NCBI GenBank assembly: GCA_949051815.1
Contig: CARQVR010000045.1
Location: forward strand, 1-26,143
From: an uncultured Lachnospiraceae bacterium
Lineage (GTDB): Bacteria > Bacillota > Clostridia > Lachnospirales > Lachnospiraceae
Direction of reading: 5' to 3'
Length of the DNA stretch: 26,143 nucleotides
The notes under the pieces were generated by a model. That model saw only the letters and a program-made list of their open reading frames with translations, was not told the DNA's origin and ran no database searches. Below are positions 13,993 through 22,277 of this stretch, piece after piece (position 1 is the first letter of the stretch; the number at the start of each line of letters is the position of its first letter). Position numbers and translations under genes: made by a program.

Positions 13993-15966
13993 TTATTCCG
14001 ATGCCAGTGTAAACTGATCCACCAGCTCCTTCAAACATGTCGCCTCCGCAGAAAGCTCCTCGCTCGCGGCCGCGCCCTCCTCCGCAGTCGCGGAGTTGTT
14101 CTGTACCACAATCGAGATCTGGTTGATGCCTTCCGAAACCTGCACCACAGCCTCCGACTGCTCGCTGGATACCGTGGCAATTTCATCAATGGCTTCCACC
14201 ACCGACTGAATACTGTTCACAACACCTAACAGGACATCCGCCGTATTCTGTGCGATTTGCGTACCCATGCGTACCGCCTCGGTGGAATTTTCGATCAGTT
14301 CCGAAGTATTTTGCGCCGCCTGTGCGGATTTTCCGGCCAGATTGCGGACTTCCTCAGCCACCACGGCAAATCCCTTACCGGCGCTTCCCGCCCTCGCCGC
14401 CTCCACAGCCGCATTCAGGGCAAGTATATTGGTCTGGAATGCAATATCATCAATGGTCTTAAGAATCTTCTCAATCTCTTCGGAGCTTGTCTGAATCCTT
14501 TCCATAGCTTCCACCAGACTCTGCATCTTCTGGTTACACAAAAGCACTTCCTCGCCGGTCTGATGTGTCTGGCTGCGGACTTCCAGTGCACCGCTTGCCG
14601 TATTTTTCACCTGCTCGGAAATAACGCTGATCCGCGCCGCCAGTTCCTCTACCGAACTTGCCTGCTCTGTGGTTCCCTGACTGAGCGTCTGTGCGCTTGC
14701 GGACAACTGGTCGCTGGCATCAGACACTTCCCCGGCGGAATGGTTCACCTGACGCATAGCGCCGCTTAACTCTTTTCTCATATTCCGCATGGAATGCAGA
14801 ATGCTCTGAAAGCTGCCCACATACACGTCCTCATGGGTGGTATGTACATCCAGATTCTGATTCGCCATTTCATTTAAGAGATAACTGATATCGTTAATGA
14901 CAATGCTTAATCCCTCTACCAGCGATTCCGTCGATCTGGCGAGCACACCCGTCTCGTCCCTGTTTGTAATTTTGGGCATGGGCGTTTCCAGATCGCCTTC
15001 CACAAGCAGCTTCATCCGATTGACACACGCCTTCATGGGGCTGCCGATATTGCGTGCCAGCGCCAGAGCCACCACAACGGAAAGCAGTATGGAAATCACA
15101 ATCACTAAAAGATTGACAACAATCGCGTCACGCGTGGAAGCCAGATAGTTAACCTGAGGCGCCGTCACTGCGATGCTCCAGCCGTCTGTGTCCGGCACGG
15201 GCGCATAGGCGGCAAACATCTTTTCCTCACCGCTCGTATAGCTGCCAAACCCGTTTTGGCCCTGCCGCATCTCGCCATGGATCGCCGCCAGCTCCTGCAG
15301 CGACGGATCGCTCTGGGCTTCCGCTTCAATATTCTGGACAGTGATGGTCTCAAGCGTAATATCTGCAATCGTATCACCTGTCTTATTAATCATGTAGGCC
15401 CGGCTGTTCTCACCGATCTGAATGGCCGACACGATATCATTTAAAAACGTCTCCTGCGGCACAAAATAAACCACACCGACAATCGAAGACCCATAAGCCT
15501 CCTCCGCGTAAAGCGGCGCCGCAACCATAATGGACAACTGGCCGGTAATCTTGCTGACAAGCGGCTCCGACACATAAATGTTGCCCAGAAGCGCCTGCTG
15601 CACATACTCGCGGTCGGAATAGTCTTTTCCGTCAAAAATGCTTATGCCGTCCGCACCGATGATGTTTCCTCTCTGGAAACCGTGCATGGCAACACGCTCG
15701 TCCATAATGGCCTGTTTTTCCGCCACCGGCACATCAGAGTCGCCAAGCTGCGGAATATGTCCTACTTCCATGACAACGTTTTTGTACGCCGCCAGCTCCT
15801 GCTGTGCACGTCCCGCCGCCAGTACCGCGGTCTGGCTCATCATCTGCTCCACCGTGGACATGGTGCTGTTGTAATTAAGTGCGATACTGGAAGTTCCGGA
15901 GGCTACCAGACCTACCAGAACAGTTAAAATGAGACAAAGGTTGATTTTAGTACGTATGCTCTTCAT
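13993..15966 (-). CDS. Methyl-accepting chemotaxis protein with dCache sensor domain
   Basis: This is a 657-aa transmembrane chemoreceptor. It has a TM helix at about residues 8-30 and an extracellular dCache domain at about 35-280 (DGISIFDGKDYSDREYVQQA, GVVYFVPQETFLNDI, YAPVPDTDGWSIAVTAP). A second TM lies at about 285-305, then HAMP (ALARNIGSPMKACVNRM), and a long signalling coiled coil. The conserved hairpin tip is DIAFQTNILALNAAVEAARAG, then GKGFAVVAEEVRNLA. dCache domains commonly bind amino acids, polyamines or carboxylates; the ligand here is unknown. The ATG at 15966 is chosen because AGGAGGGGG precedes it by 7 bases; 17 codons upstream of it in frame are not translated in this reading. 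No che genes are nearby. Confidence 0.93.
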   Translation of the reverse strand: MKSIRTKINLCLILTVLVGLVASGTSSIALNYNSTMSTVEQMMSQTAVLAAGRAQQELAAYKNVVMEVGHIPQLGDSDVPVAEKQAIMDERVAMHGFQRGNIIGADGISIFDGKDYSDREYVQQALLGNIYVSEPLVSKITGQLSIMVAAPLYAEEAYGSSIVGVVYFVPQETFLNDIVSAIQIGENSRAYMINKTGDTIADITLETITVQNIEAEAQSDPSLQELAAIHGEMRQGQNGFGSYTSGEEKMFAAYAPVPDTDGWSIAVTAPQVNYLASTRDAIVVNLLVIVISILLSVVVALALARNIGSPMKACVNRMKLLVEGDLETPMPKITNRDETGVLARSTESLVEGLSIVINDISYLLNEMANQNLDVHTTHEDVYVGSFQSILHSMRNMRKELSGAMRQVNHSAGEVSDASDQLSASAQTLSQGTTEQASSVEELAARISVISEQVKNTASGALEVRSQTHQTGEEVLLCNQKMQSLVEAMERIQTSSEEIEKILKTIDDIAFQTNILALNAAVEAARAGSAGKGFAVVAEEVRNLAGKSAQAAQNTSELIENSTEAVRMGTQIAQNTADVLLGVVNSIQSVVEAIDEIATVSSEQSEAVVQVSEGINQISIVVQNNSATAEEGAAASEELSAEATCLKELVDQFTLASE

Positions 15967-15987
15967 GTCGTTACCCCCTCCTTTCCA

Positions 15988-16017
15988 ATTATAAAAATTT
16001 CTGCCAATGCTTGTCAA
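15988..16017 (-). promoter_or_regulatory. Predicted promoter of dCache chemoreceptor gene, very short leader
   Basis: On the minus strand, perfect TTGACA (16017-16012) and perfect TATAAT (15993-15988) are separated by 18 bases. The ribosome site begins only a few bases after the -10, so the leader would be only about 15-20 bases. This is sigma-A-like, not the sigma-D/FliA pattern often used for chemoreceptors. Confidence 0.72.
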
Positions 16018-16100
16018 GACTGTTCATTTTTTTGTTGTGCTCTGATACGATAGGCCGTTTCCATGCGGATAATACGGTCAAAAGCACCCATACTTACCAT
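16014..16100 (-). other. Possible 28-aa small ORF or gene remnant
   Basis: This minus-strand frame starts MVSMGAFDRIIRMETAYRIR, ends in a polar Gln/Asn-rich tail and stops inside the -35 of the chemoreceptor promoter. The composition looks protein-like (amphipathic, with AFDRIIRMETAYRIRAQQ). No good ribosome site precedes it, and its coding region overlaps the left arm of the 72-bp inverted-repeat element. It could be a leftover C-terminus, a small protein or chance. Confidence 0.2.
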
Positions 16101-16134
16101 AATACAGATCATTGACACAACCGGTTATCCGCAT
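16063..16134. repeat. 72-bp element with 10-bp inverted ends and 6-bp flanking direct repeats
   Basis: ATGCGGATAA at 16063-16072 and its reverse complement TTATCCGCAT at 16125-16134 bound a 72-bp segment. Outside both ends is GTTTCC (16057-16062 and 16135-16140). The right arm supplies the last two codons and the stop of the patB-like gene. Terminal inverted repeat plus flanking direct repeat is the layout of a tiny transposed element. A folded mRNA 3' end is the alternative, but no T-run follows the stem. Confidence 0.45.
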
Positions 16135-17315
16135 GTTTCCTTAATCGCCTTCTCCAGTCTCTTCATCGCTTCCTCCAAAATACTTCCCGGACATGCCACA
16201 TTGATCCGCTGGAAACCTTTTCCACTCTCCCCGAACATCCCGCCGCCGTCCAGCCACAGCCCGGCCTTGTGCACAATCCGTTCCTCCAGCTCTGTCTCCG
16301 ACAGACCTGTCCCGGAAAAATCCAGCCAGACCAGATAGGTTCCTTCATGCGCCGTCATCGTCACACCTGACAGATTTTCTTCTACATATTTTTTTACAAA
16401 AGCGATATTACCGCGGACGTACTCCAGCATTGCAAGATACCACTCCTCCCCCATACTGTAAGCCGTCTCGCAGGCAATCAGCCCCATCACGCCAAGCTGG
16501 CTGATCCCCGCCGCGTCAAGCTGTTTCCGGAAGCGTTTACGCAAATCCCGGTTTGGAATAAAAATATTCGATAATACCATCGTGGCCAGATTGAATGTTT
16601 TGCTGGGTGACGTACAGACGATACAGCGATCCTCGTACTCCTTTTTCAGTCCCGCAAACACCTGATGCTTTCCCTGAAACACAAAATCCTGATGGATTTC
16701 ATCACTGACGACAATCACATCATGCTTCATGCAGATATCGCCCAGCCGGATCAGCTCCTCCCTTGTCCACACACGCCCTACCGGATTGTGCGGATTACAG
16801 AGGAGAAACAGTTTTACCCCGTTTTGTATAATTTTCTCCTCGAAATCCTCAAAATCCATATGATACCGGTTATCTCCACCCCGATACAGGTTGCTGTTTA
16901 CCACGCGCCTGCCGTTGTCCTCTATCACTTCCGAAAATGGATAATATACCGGAAGCTGGATCAGCACCGCATCCCCCGGTTCCGTATAGGCTTTCACGGC
17001 CATGGCAAGCGCCGTCACCACGCCAGGCGTCTTCACAAGCCACTCCTCCTGCGGTTTCCAGTCATGCCGCCTTACCATCCAGTCCCGCACGGTCTCAAAG
17101 TATGGAGTCTTCACTTCACTGTAGCCGAAAATCCCCTCCTTCACCCGTTCCGCCAGCGCATCCTCTATGTAGGAGGAAGTCTTAAAATCCATGTCCGCCA
17201 CCCACAGCGGTAGCACGTCCTCCGGCATACCCCATTCCACCGCAAAATCATATTTCAGCGACCGGGTATTTCTTCTCTCGATCACCCTGTCAAAATCCAG
17301 ATTTCTCTCCGCCAT
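16125..17315 (-). CDS. PatB/MalY-type PLP-dependent C-S lyase (aminotransferase fold I)
   Basis: This 396-aa fold-type I PLP enzyme is the size of MalY/PatB cystathionine beta-lyases. Signatures include the opening DFDRVIERRNTRSLKYD, LPLWVADMDF, GIFGYSEV, TPGVVTALAMAVKA, LLCNPHNPVGRVW, VVSDEIHQDFVF and the PLP lysine in TSPSKTFNLATM. LDFSGTG and INVACPGSILEEAM are near the end. The likely reaction is beta-elimination of cystathionine or cysteine S-conjugates to thiol, pyruvate and ammonia in the cytosol. An aminotransferase role cannot be excluded. I use the ATG at 17315, preceded by GAGAGGGAACGG; longer upstream frames lack homology. Its last codons fall inside the 72-bp inverted-repeat element. 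Confidence 0.9.
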   Translation of the reverse strand: MAERNLDFDRVIERRNTRSLKYDFAVEWGMPEDVLPLWVADMDFKTSSYIEDALAERVKEGIFGYSEVKTPYFETVRDWMVRRHDWKPQEEWLVKTPGVVTALAMAVKAYTEPGDAVLIQLPVYYPFSEVIEDNGRRVVNSNLYRGGDNRYHMDFEDFEEKIIQNGVKLFLLCNPHNPVGRVWTREELIRLGDICMKHDVIVVSDEIHQDFVFQGKHQVFAGLKKEYEDRCIVCTSPSKTFNLATMVLSNIFIPNRDLRKRFRKQLDAAGISQLGVMGLIACETAYSMGEEWYLAMLEYVRGNIAFVKKYVEENLSGVTMTAHEGTYLVWLDFSGTGLSETELEERIVHKAGLWLDGGGMFGESGKGFQRINVACPGSILEEAMKRLEKAIKETCG

Positions 17316-17385
17316 CTTCCGTTCCCTCTCTTTCTTTGTTCCTTTTTCTATAAATACCGCTGTGCAACTTCCAGTTTCCAAAATT

Positions 17386-17399
17386 CCAACTATAGTTGG
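17386..17399. promoter_or_regulatory. 14-bp perfect palindrome between divergent patB-like and CPBP genes
   Basis: CCAACTATAGTTGG is a perfect palindrome in the 159-bp intergenic region. It is followed by an imperfect one, GGTAGCCGGCAACC (17398-17411). A paired dyad in a divergent promoter region suggests an operator, but I could not place convincing -35/-10 boxes for either gene around it. Confidence 0.4.
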
Positions 17400-17474
17400 T
17401 AGCCGGCAACCACAGGCTTTTGGTAGACTGAAACACACAAAACCAATCTATAACAGCCAAGGAGGACTATCCCA

Positions 17475-18245
17475 ATGCAAGAGACAAAATCAACTGACGA
17501 AACTATTTACCAACTGATCCCGTTCCTACTCGGTGTCTTTTCCGTCACATGGCTCTGCGCCTTTCTCATGACAATCATTGATTACAGCACCCGCCCGCTT
17601 CTCTTCACGGTTCTGGATTTTCTGGAAAACGCTTCTCCACTAATATGTGTCCTTATACTGTTAAAAAAACCGCTTTCCTCCGCGCCCACCCTGCTGCACT
17701 TCCTTTTCGGAAAAGCCGGACATCCTGCTTTCTATCTTATCGTCCTGTTTCTATTTGCGGCACAGTTTTTTAATTTTTATTGTTTCCGCCTGCCGGAAGC
17801 GGACTGCACAATACCGGTCTTTCTTTCTGTCTTTGCCGGACAGCTCGTCCTTGGCGGCGGGCTGGAAGAAGCTGGCTGGCGTGGTTATCTGCTTCCATAT
17901 TTTGCCCGACGGCAGCATATTCTCCTCTCATCCACAATAACCAGCCTGATTTGGGTGCTCTGGCATCTGCCCTATTTTATCATTCCGGAAAGTCTGCATT
18001 CGGGACAAAATTTCCTTTCCTACGCCCTGATCGGCATCGTAACCGGATTTATACTCACCGCCATCTACCTGTTGACAAAAAGTGTCCTCCTGTGTATGCT
18101 TTTCCACAGTTGGCAGAATACACTTGTTATGACGTTCCCAACTGATACCGGAAATTCATGGTTTATGCTGACCTTTCTGGTGTTAGGTGCCGTTTCGGCT
18201 CTGCTCTGTCTGATTTTGCGCCGCCCGGATCATAAGACATATTAA
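17475..18245 (+). CDS. CPBP family intramembrane metalloprotease
   Basis: This 256-aa protein has about seven or eight hydrophobic helices and the three CPBP/Abi motifs: GGGLEEAGWRGYLLP near residue 132 (catalytic glutamates), LIWVLWHLPYF near residue 156 and CMLFHSWQNT near residue 213. Members of this family include CAAX prenyl-endopeptidase relatives and bacteriocin self-immunity proteins. The substrate cannot be predicted here. The start has AAGGAGG 9 bases upstream. It is divergent from the patB-like gene and is followed on the same strand by a small XRE regulator after about 100 bases. Confidence 0.9.
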   Translation: MQETKSTDETIYQLIPFLLGVFSVTWLCAFLMTIIDYSTRPLLFTVLDFLENASPLICVLILLKKPLSSAPTLLHFLFGKAGHPAFYLIVLFLFAAQFFNFYCFRLPEADCTIPVFLSVFAGQLVLGGGLEEAGWRGYLLPYFARRQHILLSSTITSLIWVLWHLPYFIIPESLHSGQNFLSYALIGIVTGFILTAIYLLTKSVLLCMLFHSWQNTLVMTFPTDTGNSWFMLTFLVLGAVSALLCLILRRPDHKTY

Positions 18246-18347
18246 ACTGTTAAATCACACCTGCCGTTCTCTCCTGTCCGCTTTCATGATCTCCTTTTAT
18301 CATCTGCGCAAAACAGGAATGAACCTATGGGAGGAAAAACACACATA

Positions 18348-18719
18348 ATGAAAAACAGAACCAATTTGAGCGAACGTCTGCGGCAGCTTCGAAAAAACGC
18401 CGGTCTGTCTCAGGAACAGCTTGCGGAAAAACTGGATATTTCCAGACAAGCTGTCTCTAAATGGGAAGCCGGCAGCTCCAGTCCGGATATCCATAACATC
18501 GTCCAGCTCGGTAAACTTTATAACATAAGTACCGATTCCATCCTGCTGGAAGAAGCCCCGGCTACGGAAGATACCGGCAGACCGTCGGAAGCCGCTAATG
18601 CCACACCGCAGAATGAAGAGCCGTCTGTACATGACGGACACCCGGCAAGCGGCTTTCTCTGGGCAGTTCTTGGCACAGTGATTGTCCTTATCCTGTATTT
18701 TGTAACAAATCTGTTTTAG
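18348..18719 (+). CDS. XRE-family regulator with C-terminal membrane anchor
   Basis: The N-terminal helix-turn-helix (about residues 5-65) is a clear Cro/C1 type: LSERLRQLRKNAGLSQEQLA, then KLDISRQAVSKWEAGSSSPD. A polar linker (about 70-100) and a single hydrophobic segment at the very end (GFLWAVLGTVIVLILYFVTN) follow. A DNA-binding domain tethered to the membrane suggests signal-responsive or proteolysis-controlled regulation. Start is uncertain. The ATG at 18348 follows GGGAGG by 13 bases. An in-frame ATG at 18327 would add 7 residues and has AGGA 8 bases upstream. A nine-codon out-of-frame reading frame (MNLWEEKHT, from 18319) ends in TAATG overlapping the 18348 start. The neighbouring CPBP protease is a plausible partner by position only. 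Confidence 0.85.
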   Translation: MKNRTNLSERLRQLRKNAGLSQEQLAEKLDISRQAVSKWEAGSSSPDIHNIVQLGKLYNISTDSILLEEAPATEDTGRPSEAANATPQNEEPSVHDGHPASGFLWAVLGTVIVLILYFVTNLF

Positions 18720-18739
18720 TGTGCCTCCTCGTCCTTCCC

Positions 18740-20167
18740 TCACCCCGCAAACGCACAGTAAGGCCCCACCGTAATCTCTGTCACCACCTGATCCTGTGCC
18801 GTAAGCCAGATGCTGATATTTCCGAACCCTTCCCCTGTGATGAGGCAGTTCTCCATTTCCCCGTAAGGGGAGGCATAAAACCCGTAAGCCTTCAGTTTTT
18901 CCCATGCGCCGTCCACACTGATTCCCGGATAAATGCCAAAGATGGTCACATCCTTAAACTTTTCTCCCATGTAGCTGATATGTCCCGCATTCAGCGCCTC
19001 AAAAGCAAACAGCTCCTTCCCGTCTACCGATCCGACTGTCCACTCCTCGAAATCCGGATCCGGCTGTTCCATCGCTACCCCGTACTTTTCCGAAAGCAAT
19101 TTCTGCGCTGCATCCAGAAAATGATCTACCTCTAAAATCAGCAGACCCAGATCCGCCTCCGTGTCCGTCCGCTCCCTGCCCGCCTCTTCGGCTAACATCT
19201 TTAAATAAACGGGCGTATAATCCTGAAAAGATTCATAGGCGATCGGCTGATAGGGAACGGTTATCTCCTTCGCACCATCCATCAGCTCTCCGTACCACGC
19301 TTCGTAATCCGCTTTGTTGTACTTGTAGTCCTCATAGGCGCAGGTGTATTCCTCTCCCTCCCGGCAGATGCAGTACAGTGTGCCGTCGCCGTCCGTGTCA
19401 AGCGCATCCGGGAAAAGCTGATCCTCATACCATGTTTCACTGATCGCTTTATCCCATGTATCCACAGTGCCTGCCTCCACATAGGAATCGTTCCCGACAT
19501 CATACCGATAGAGTGTAAAGGGCCACAGCTCCCCATATCCCTGGTTGTGGGACCACTCCGCTTTTATGAAGCCGTTATCATAATAGGTGAGCGCAGGAAA
19601 AGCAGTAAATTGCACCTTCAATTCTCCGGACACTGGGTCATAGTCGTATATCTGCTCAAACATGTTTGCCATACATGCGGTGGAATAACTGACAATCAGC
19701 TCCTCCCTGCCGTCCCCGTCGATGTCCGTCACGGCAAACCGGTTGTCACACATCTGCCCGGATCCGTCAACCAGAAAAGCGGTGTCCAAATCTCCGTCTG
19801 GGAGCTGTCTGACCCCGGTGATCTGAGAGAGCACGCCGCCATAATAATGCCTGATCACAGCCTGCGAAAGGGCCTGTGCCTTCTCTGCGGCAACCGTCTC
19901 TCCGTTCCCCGGGTCTGTACTTTCCCCAGTCTCTGCCGTCCCATCCTGTCCGCTGTCTTGAGCAGAATCCGTGTCCTGCGCCCCGCTTTCTTCCTCTATA
20001 TTTTCTGATGATTCCGGCTGCTGCGCTGCGGTATCATTCTCCGGCAGTTCCGGCACTGCAGTCTGCCCTGTGCTGCCCCCTGCACCACAGCCGGTTAAAA
20101 ATACCGCGCCCGCACAAAACAGCGCGCAGGCCGATGTTCCTCTGCCTCTCCACATTTTCCTTTTCAT
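18740..20167 (-). CDS. Secreted lipoprotein with Asp-rich calcium-binding-like motifs
   Basis: This 475-aa protein starts with a basic, hydrophobic signal peptide ending in the lipobox FLTGC (Cys27). A long acidic, low-complexity linker (about 30-95) follows, as in surface-exposed lipoproteins. The folded part has two EF-hand-like DxDxDG stretches, VTDIDGDGREELIV near residue 145 and LDTDGDGTLYC near residue 255. They resemble FG-GAP/VCBS or dockerin-type calcium loops. No enzymatic motif is recognised. The start has GGGAG about 6 bases upstream. It is the last gene of a minus-strand run, 15 bases after the GNAT-like gene, and is convergent with the XRE gene 20 bases away. Confidence 0.85.
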   Translation of the reverse strand: MKRKMWRGRGTSACALFCAGAVFLTGCGAGGSTGQTAVPELPENDTAAQQPESSENIEEESGAQDTDSAQDSGQDGTAETGESTDPGNGETVAAEKAQALSQAVIRHYYGGVLSQITGVRQLPDGDLDTAFLVDGSGQMCDNRFAVTDIDGDGREELIVSYSTACMANMFEQIYDYDPVSGELKVQFTAFPALTYYDNGFIKAEWSHNQGYGELWPFTLYRYDVGNDSYVEAGTVDTWDKAISETWYEDQLFPDALDTDGDGTLYCICREGEEYTCAYEDYKYNKADYEAWYGELMDGAKEITVPYQPIAYESFQDYTPVYLKMLAEEAGRERTDTEADLGLLILEVDHFLDAAQKLLSEKYGVAMEQPDPDFEEWTVGSVDGKELFAFEALNAGHISYMGEKFKDVTIFGIYPGISVDGAWEKLKAYGFYASPYGEMENCLITGEGFGNISIWLTAQDQVVTEITVGPYCAFAG

Positions 20168-20182
20168 AAAGTTCTCCCGTCT

Positions 20183-20950
20183 TCACCCGTTGCACTCATC
20201 CACAATTTCTTGCGGCTTCACCGTCATCTCCACCCACGCGGGAATAAATCCGCTTTTCACCGCATTTCTCACCGACCGGATATTGGACCACGCCGAACAG
20301 TAGAATGGAACTTTTCCCCTCTCCACAATTTCTAACGCCAGACCGCTTGTGAGCGCCGCCGCCACGCTGCGCCGCCTGTACTCCGGCAGCACATCCACGC
20401 CGATCTGCCACATACTCTCACAATCCGCGGAGCATCCCGCCAGACCCACCAGTTTTCCGCCGTCGTAAGCGCCCATGCCAAGGACGTCCAGCTCCTTCCT
20501 GTCCGCACACAGCGCGTTGCCCCACTCCGGCTTATACAGGTCCGGAAAATCTGCCTGCTCCAAAACCCGCAGCTCATAGCCGCATGACAGCGCACGCAGC
20601 TTCTCCACGTCAGGAAGATAATACTCCGCCATAAAACATACCTTCTGTCCAAGCGGCGCCATTCTCTCATTCAGCCAGTGGAGATTAGGCGTCTCAAAGC
20701 AGTGATAAAAGGGAAACTTTTTGACATACGTCTCCACAATCTCCCGGTATTCATCCCGCACGGAGGCAACCACATTATTTCCGTAGGAAACCAGATTGCA
20801 GGCAATCGGCTCCTTATAATATTTCCGCGCATCCGGCCCCACGCCGGATCGGACGATCACCGGATCATTACATAAAAAGTCCGCCGCATTGCAGTTGATG
20901 TCAAGCGCAGACTGTTTCATGGCAGTCCGCAGTATCTCCTCGTTCGTCAT
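20183..20950 (-). CDS. GNAT-like N-acetyltransferase family protein
   Basis: This is a 255-aa protein. The C-terminal half has the GNAT pattern: LVGLAGCSADCESMWQIGVDV (beta4-like strand), PEYRRRSVAAALTSGLALE (acyl-CoA pyrophosphate loop in R/Q-x-x-G/A form, here RRRSVAAA), then FYCSAWSNIRSVRNAVKSGF (beta6/alpha4 signature). The N-terminal half (about 1-120) is divergent and resembles two-domain GNAT proteins of Clostridia. The glycine of the usual Q/RxxGxG/A loop is replaced by S-V-A, so activity is not assured. I use the ATG at 20950 with GGGGAGG upstream; the frame is open further upstream but would nearly abut the preceding gene. The substrate is unknown. Confidence 0.8.
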   Translation of the reverse strand: MTNEEILRTAMKQSALDINCNAADFLCNDPVIVRSGVGPDARKYYKEPIACNLVSYGNNVVASVRDEYREIVETYVKKFPFYHCFETPNLHWLNERMAPLGQKVCFMAEYYLPDVEKLRALSCGYELRVLEQADFPDLYKPEWGNALCADRKELDVLGMGAYDGGKLVGLAGCSADCESMWQIGVDVLPEYRRRSVAAALTSGLALEIVERGKVPFYCSAWSNIRSVRNAVKSGFIPAWVEMTVKPQEIVDECNG

Positions 20951-21031
20951 ATCTTCCCGTTCCTCCCCTGCCGCTCCATCCGGCATACAGTCATAAAGGG
21001 CGCTCCGCTTCTGACGGGCGCCCAATCCTCT

Positions 21032-21739
21032 TCACTTCTTAACGGATACTTTTAATCCTCTCAAATACTTTTTCTGTTCCGGCGTGATCCGGTAGCTCTC
21101 CACTGCCTTCTGAATCGCCTTGTTGTGCGTCCAGTCCGCCAGTTTTTTCTCCTCTATATAAGGAAGAACCGCCTCATACTGCTTCGCCAGCGCCGTGGCA
21201 AAATACCATGCGGTCATCATATTGATGTAGTACTCCTCCGAGCGGACTTGAGAAACCATATCCGGATAAATCCGGTCAAAGTCTTCGTCCAGAAAATGCC
21301 CCATCAGCATCCCTATACCAAACCGCACCGTATAAGTATGATCGGAGGCAAGCCACTCACGAATGTAAGGCAAAAGCTCCTGTCTGTGCTTCTGAAACAC
21401 CTTCGGCGACAACTGGTCACAGGTCGCCCAGTTATCCACATAAGGCAGAAACATGGAAAGCTCTGCCATACACTGTGTAAAGTCCTTCCTCTGCGCAATG
21501 ATAAACGCGTGAAGCTGGTTTTCGTCAAAATACGTGTGCGGAAGAACTCCCAGAAATTCGCCGATTTCCTCCCGTTTCGCCAACTGCTTTGCCATCTTCC
21601 GAAGTGCCGGTGTGCGCACACCGATCACGATTTCTTTGTCAATCGTCGGTATCAGCTTCGCCTGAAAATCCCGGTAAGCAATGTCTTTCTGCGCGGACAG
21701 CACCTCTCTGATCTCATCCGTAATACTCATCTTACCCAT
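21032..21739 (-). CDS. AlkD-like DNA alkylation repair protein (HEAT-repeat glycosylase)
   Basis: This 235-aa all-helical HEAT-repeat protein has the AlkD family size. The family signature VDNWATCDQLSPKVF is present at about residues 101-115. It has the Trp and Asp spaced by four residues as in the AlkD active site (W104, D108). A later MMTAWYFATALAK segment supplies another conserved Trp. AlkD removes bulky cationic alkyl-purines such as 3- and 7-methylpurines without base flipping. Two start codons three residues apart (21739 and 21730) are possible and neither has a strong ribosome site. It lies 25 bases after the two-TM protein and 81 bases before the GNAT-like gene, so it is probably co-transcribed. 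Confidence 0.9.
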   Translation of the reverse strand: MGKMSITDEIREVLSAQKDIAYRDFQAKLIPTIDKEIVIGVRTPALRKMAKQLAKREEIGEFLGVLPHTYFDENQLHAFIIAQRKDFTQCMAELSMFLPYVDNWATCDQLSPKVFQKHRQELLPYIREWLASDHTYTVRFGIGMLMGHFLDEDFDRIYPDMVSQVRSEEYYINMMTAWYFATALAKQYEAVLPYIEEKKLADWTHNKAIQKAVESYRITPEQKKYLRGLKVSVKK

Positions 21740-21764
21740 TTCTGCTTTCTCTGCCCCTTTCCCG

Positions 21765-22277
21765 TCATACGGCTTCCCCGTCTGATGCCTCCCCGAAAAG
21801 TTCTTCCAGTCTCCGTTTCGCTCTCTTTGCCGGAATATAAAACCCGGCTCTCACAAGAAGCTGTCCGAAAAAGAAAAATACGGCCGCCGATACAATCTCC
21901 TGCCACCCGTCCAAGTGACCTATAAGCAAGGTCAGAAAACAGACCAGAAAATACAGACCTGACATACCAAACCAAATCACGCAAAAAATGAGTACCTCCA
22001 TGCTTAACCGCATGCGGATGTCCACTGCCGCCCCACTTCCCCTTTTCCGTATCTGCCCCAGAATCACAGGCCGAAAAGAATCCCGAACGAAGGGCGGCAG
22101 CCTATGCACTACCTTAAACGCTGACTCCTCCACCTCGCCAAAAAATTCCGCCTCAGCAGGTGAATAGTGAAACAGTCCATCCTGAACCGCAATCTCAGCC
22201 TCCATAATATGGCGCACCTCCCAGTACGTCTTTCCGGAATGAATTGTGAACTTCATGCACGGTATGATATGTATCAT
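21765..22277 (-). CDS. Two-TM membrane protein, unknown function
   Basis: This is a 170-aa protein. A soluble N-terminal half of about 85 residues contains FVRDSFRPVILGQIRKR. Two hydrophobic helices (about 92-114 and 122-146) form a hairpin, followed by a short basic tail KRAKRRLEELFGE. Similar proteins with an 'RxSFxPVIxGxI' core are familiar from Clostridia as uncharacterised membrane proteins, from memory. The ATG overlaps the stop of the chemoreceptor gene (ATGA) and has GAGGG 4 bases upstream. This implies coupled translation and perhaps a role with that receptor. Confidence 0.78.
   Translation of the reverse strand: MIHIIPCMKFTIHSGKTYWEVRHIMEAEIAVQDGLFHYSPAEAEFFGEVEESAFKVVHRLPPFVRDSFRPVILGQIRKRGSGAAVDIRMRLSMEVLIFCVIWFGMSGLYFLVCFLTLLIGHLDGWQEIVSAAVFFFFGQLLVRAGFYIPAKRAKRRLEELFGEASDGEAV

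Noticed and set aside
16063..16134. Rho-independent terminator of the patB-like gene
   Set aside because: The loop is over 50 bases and no T-run follows the right-hand arm on the minus strand.
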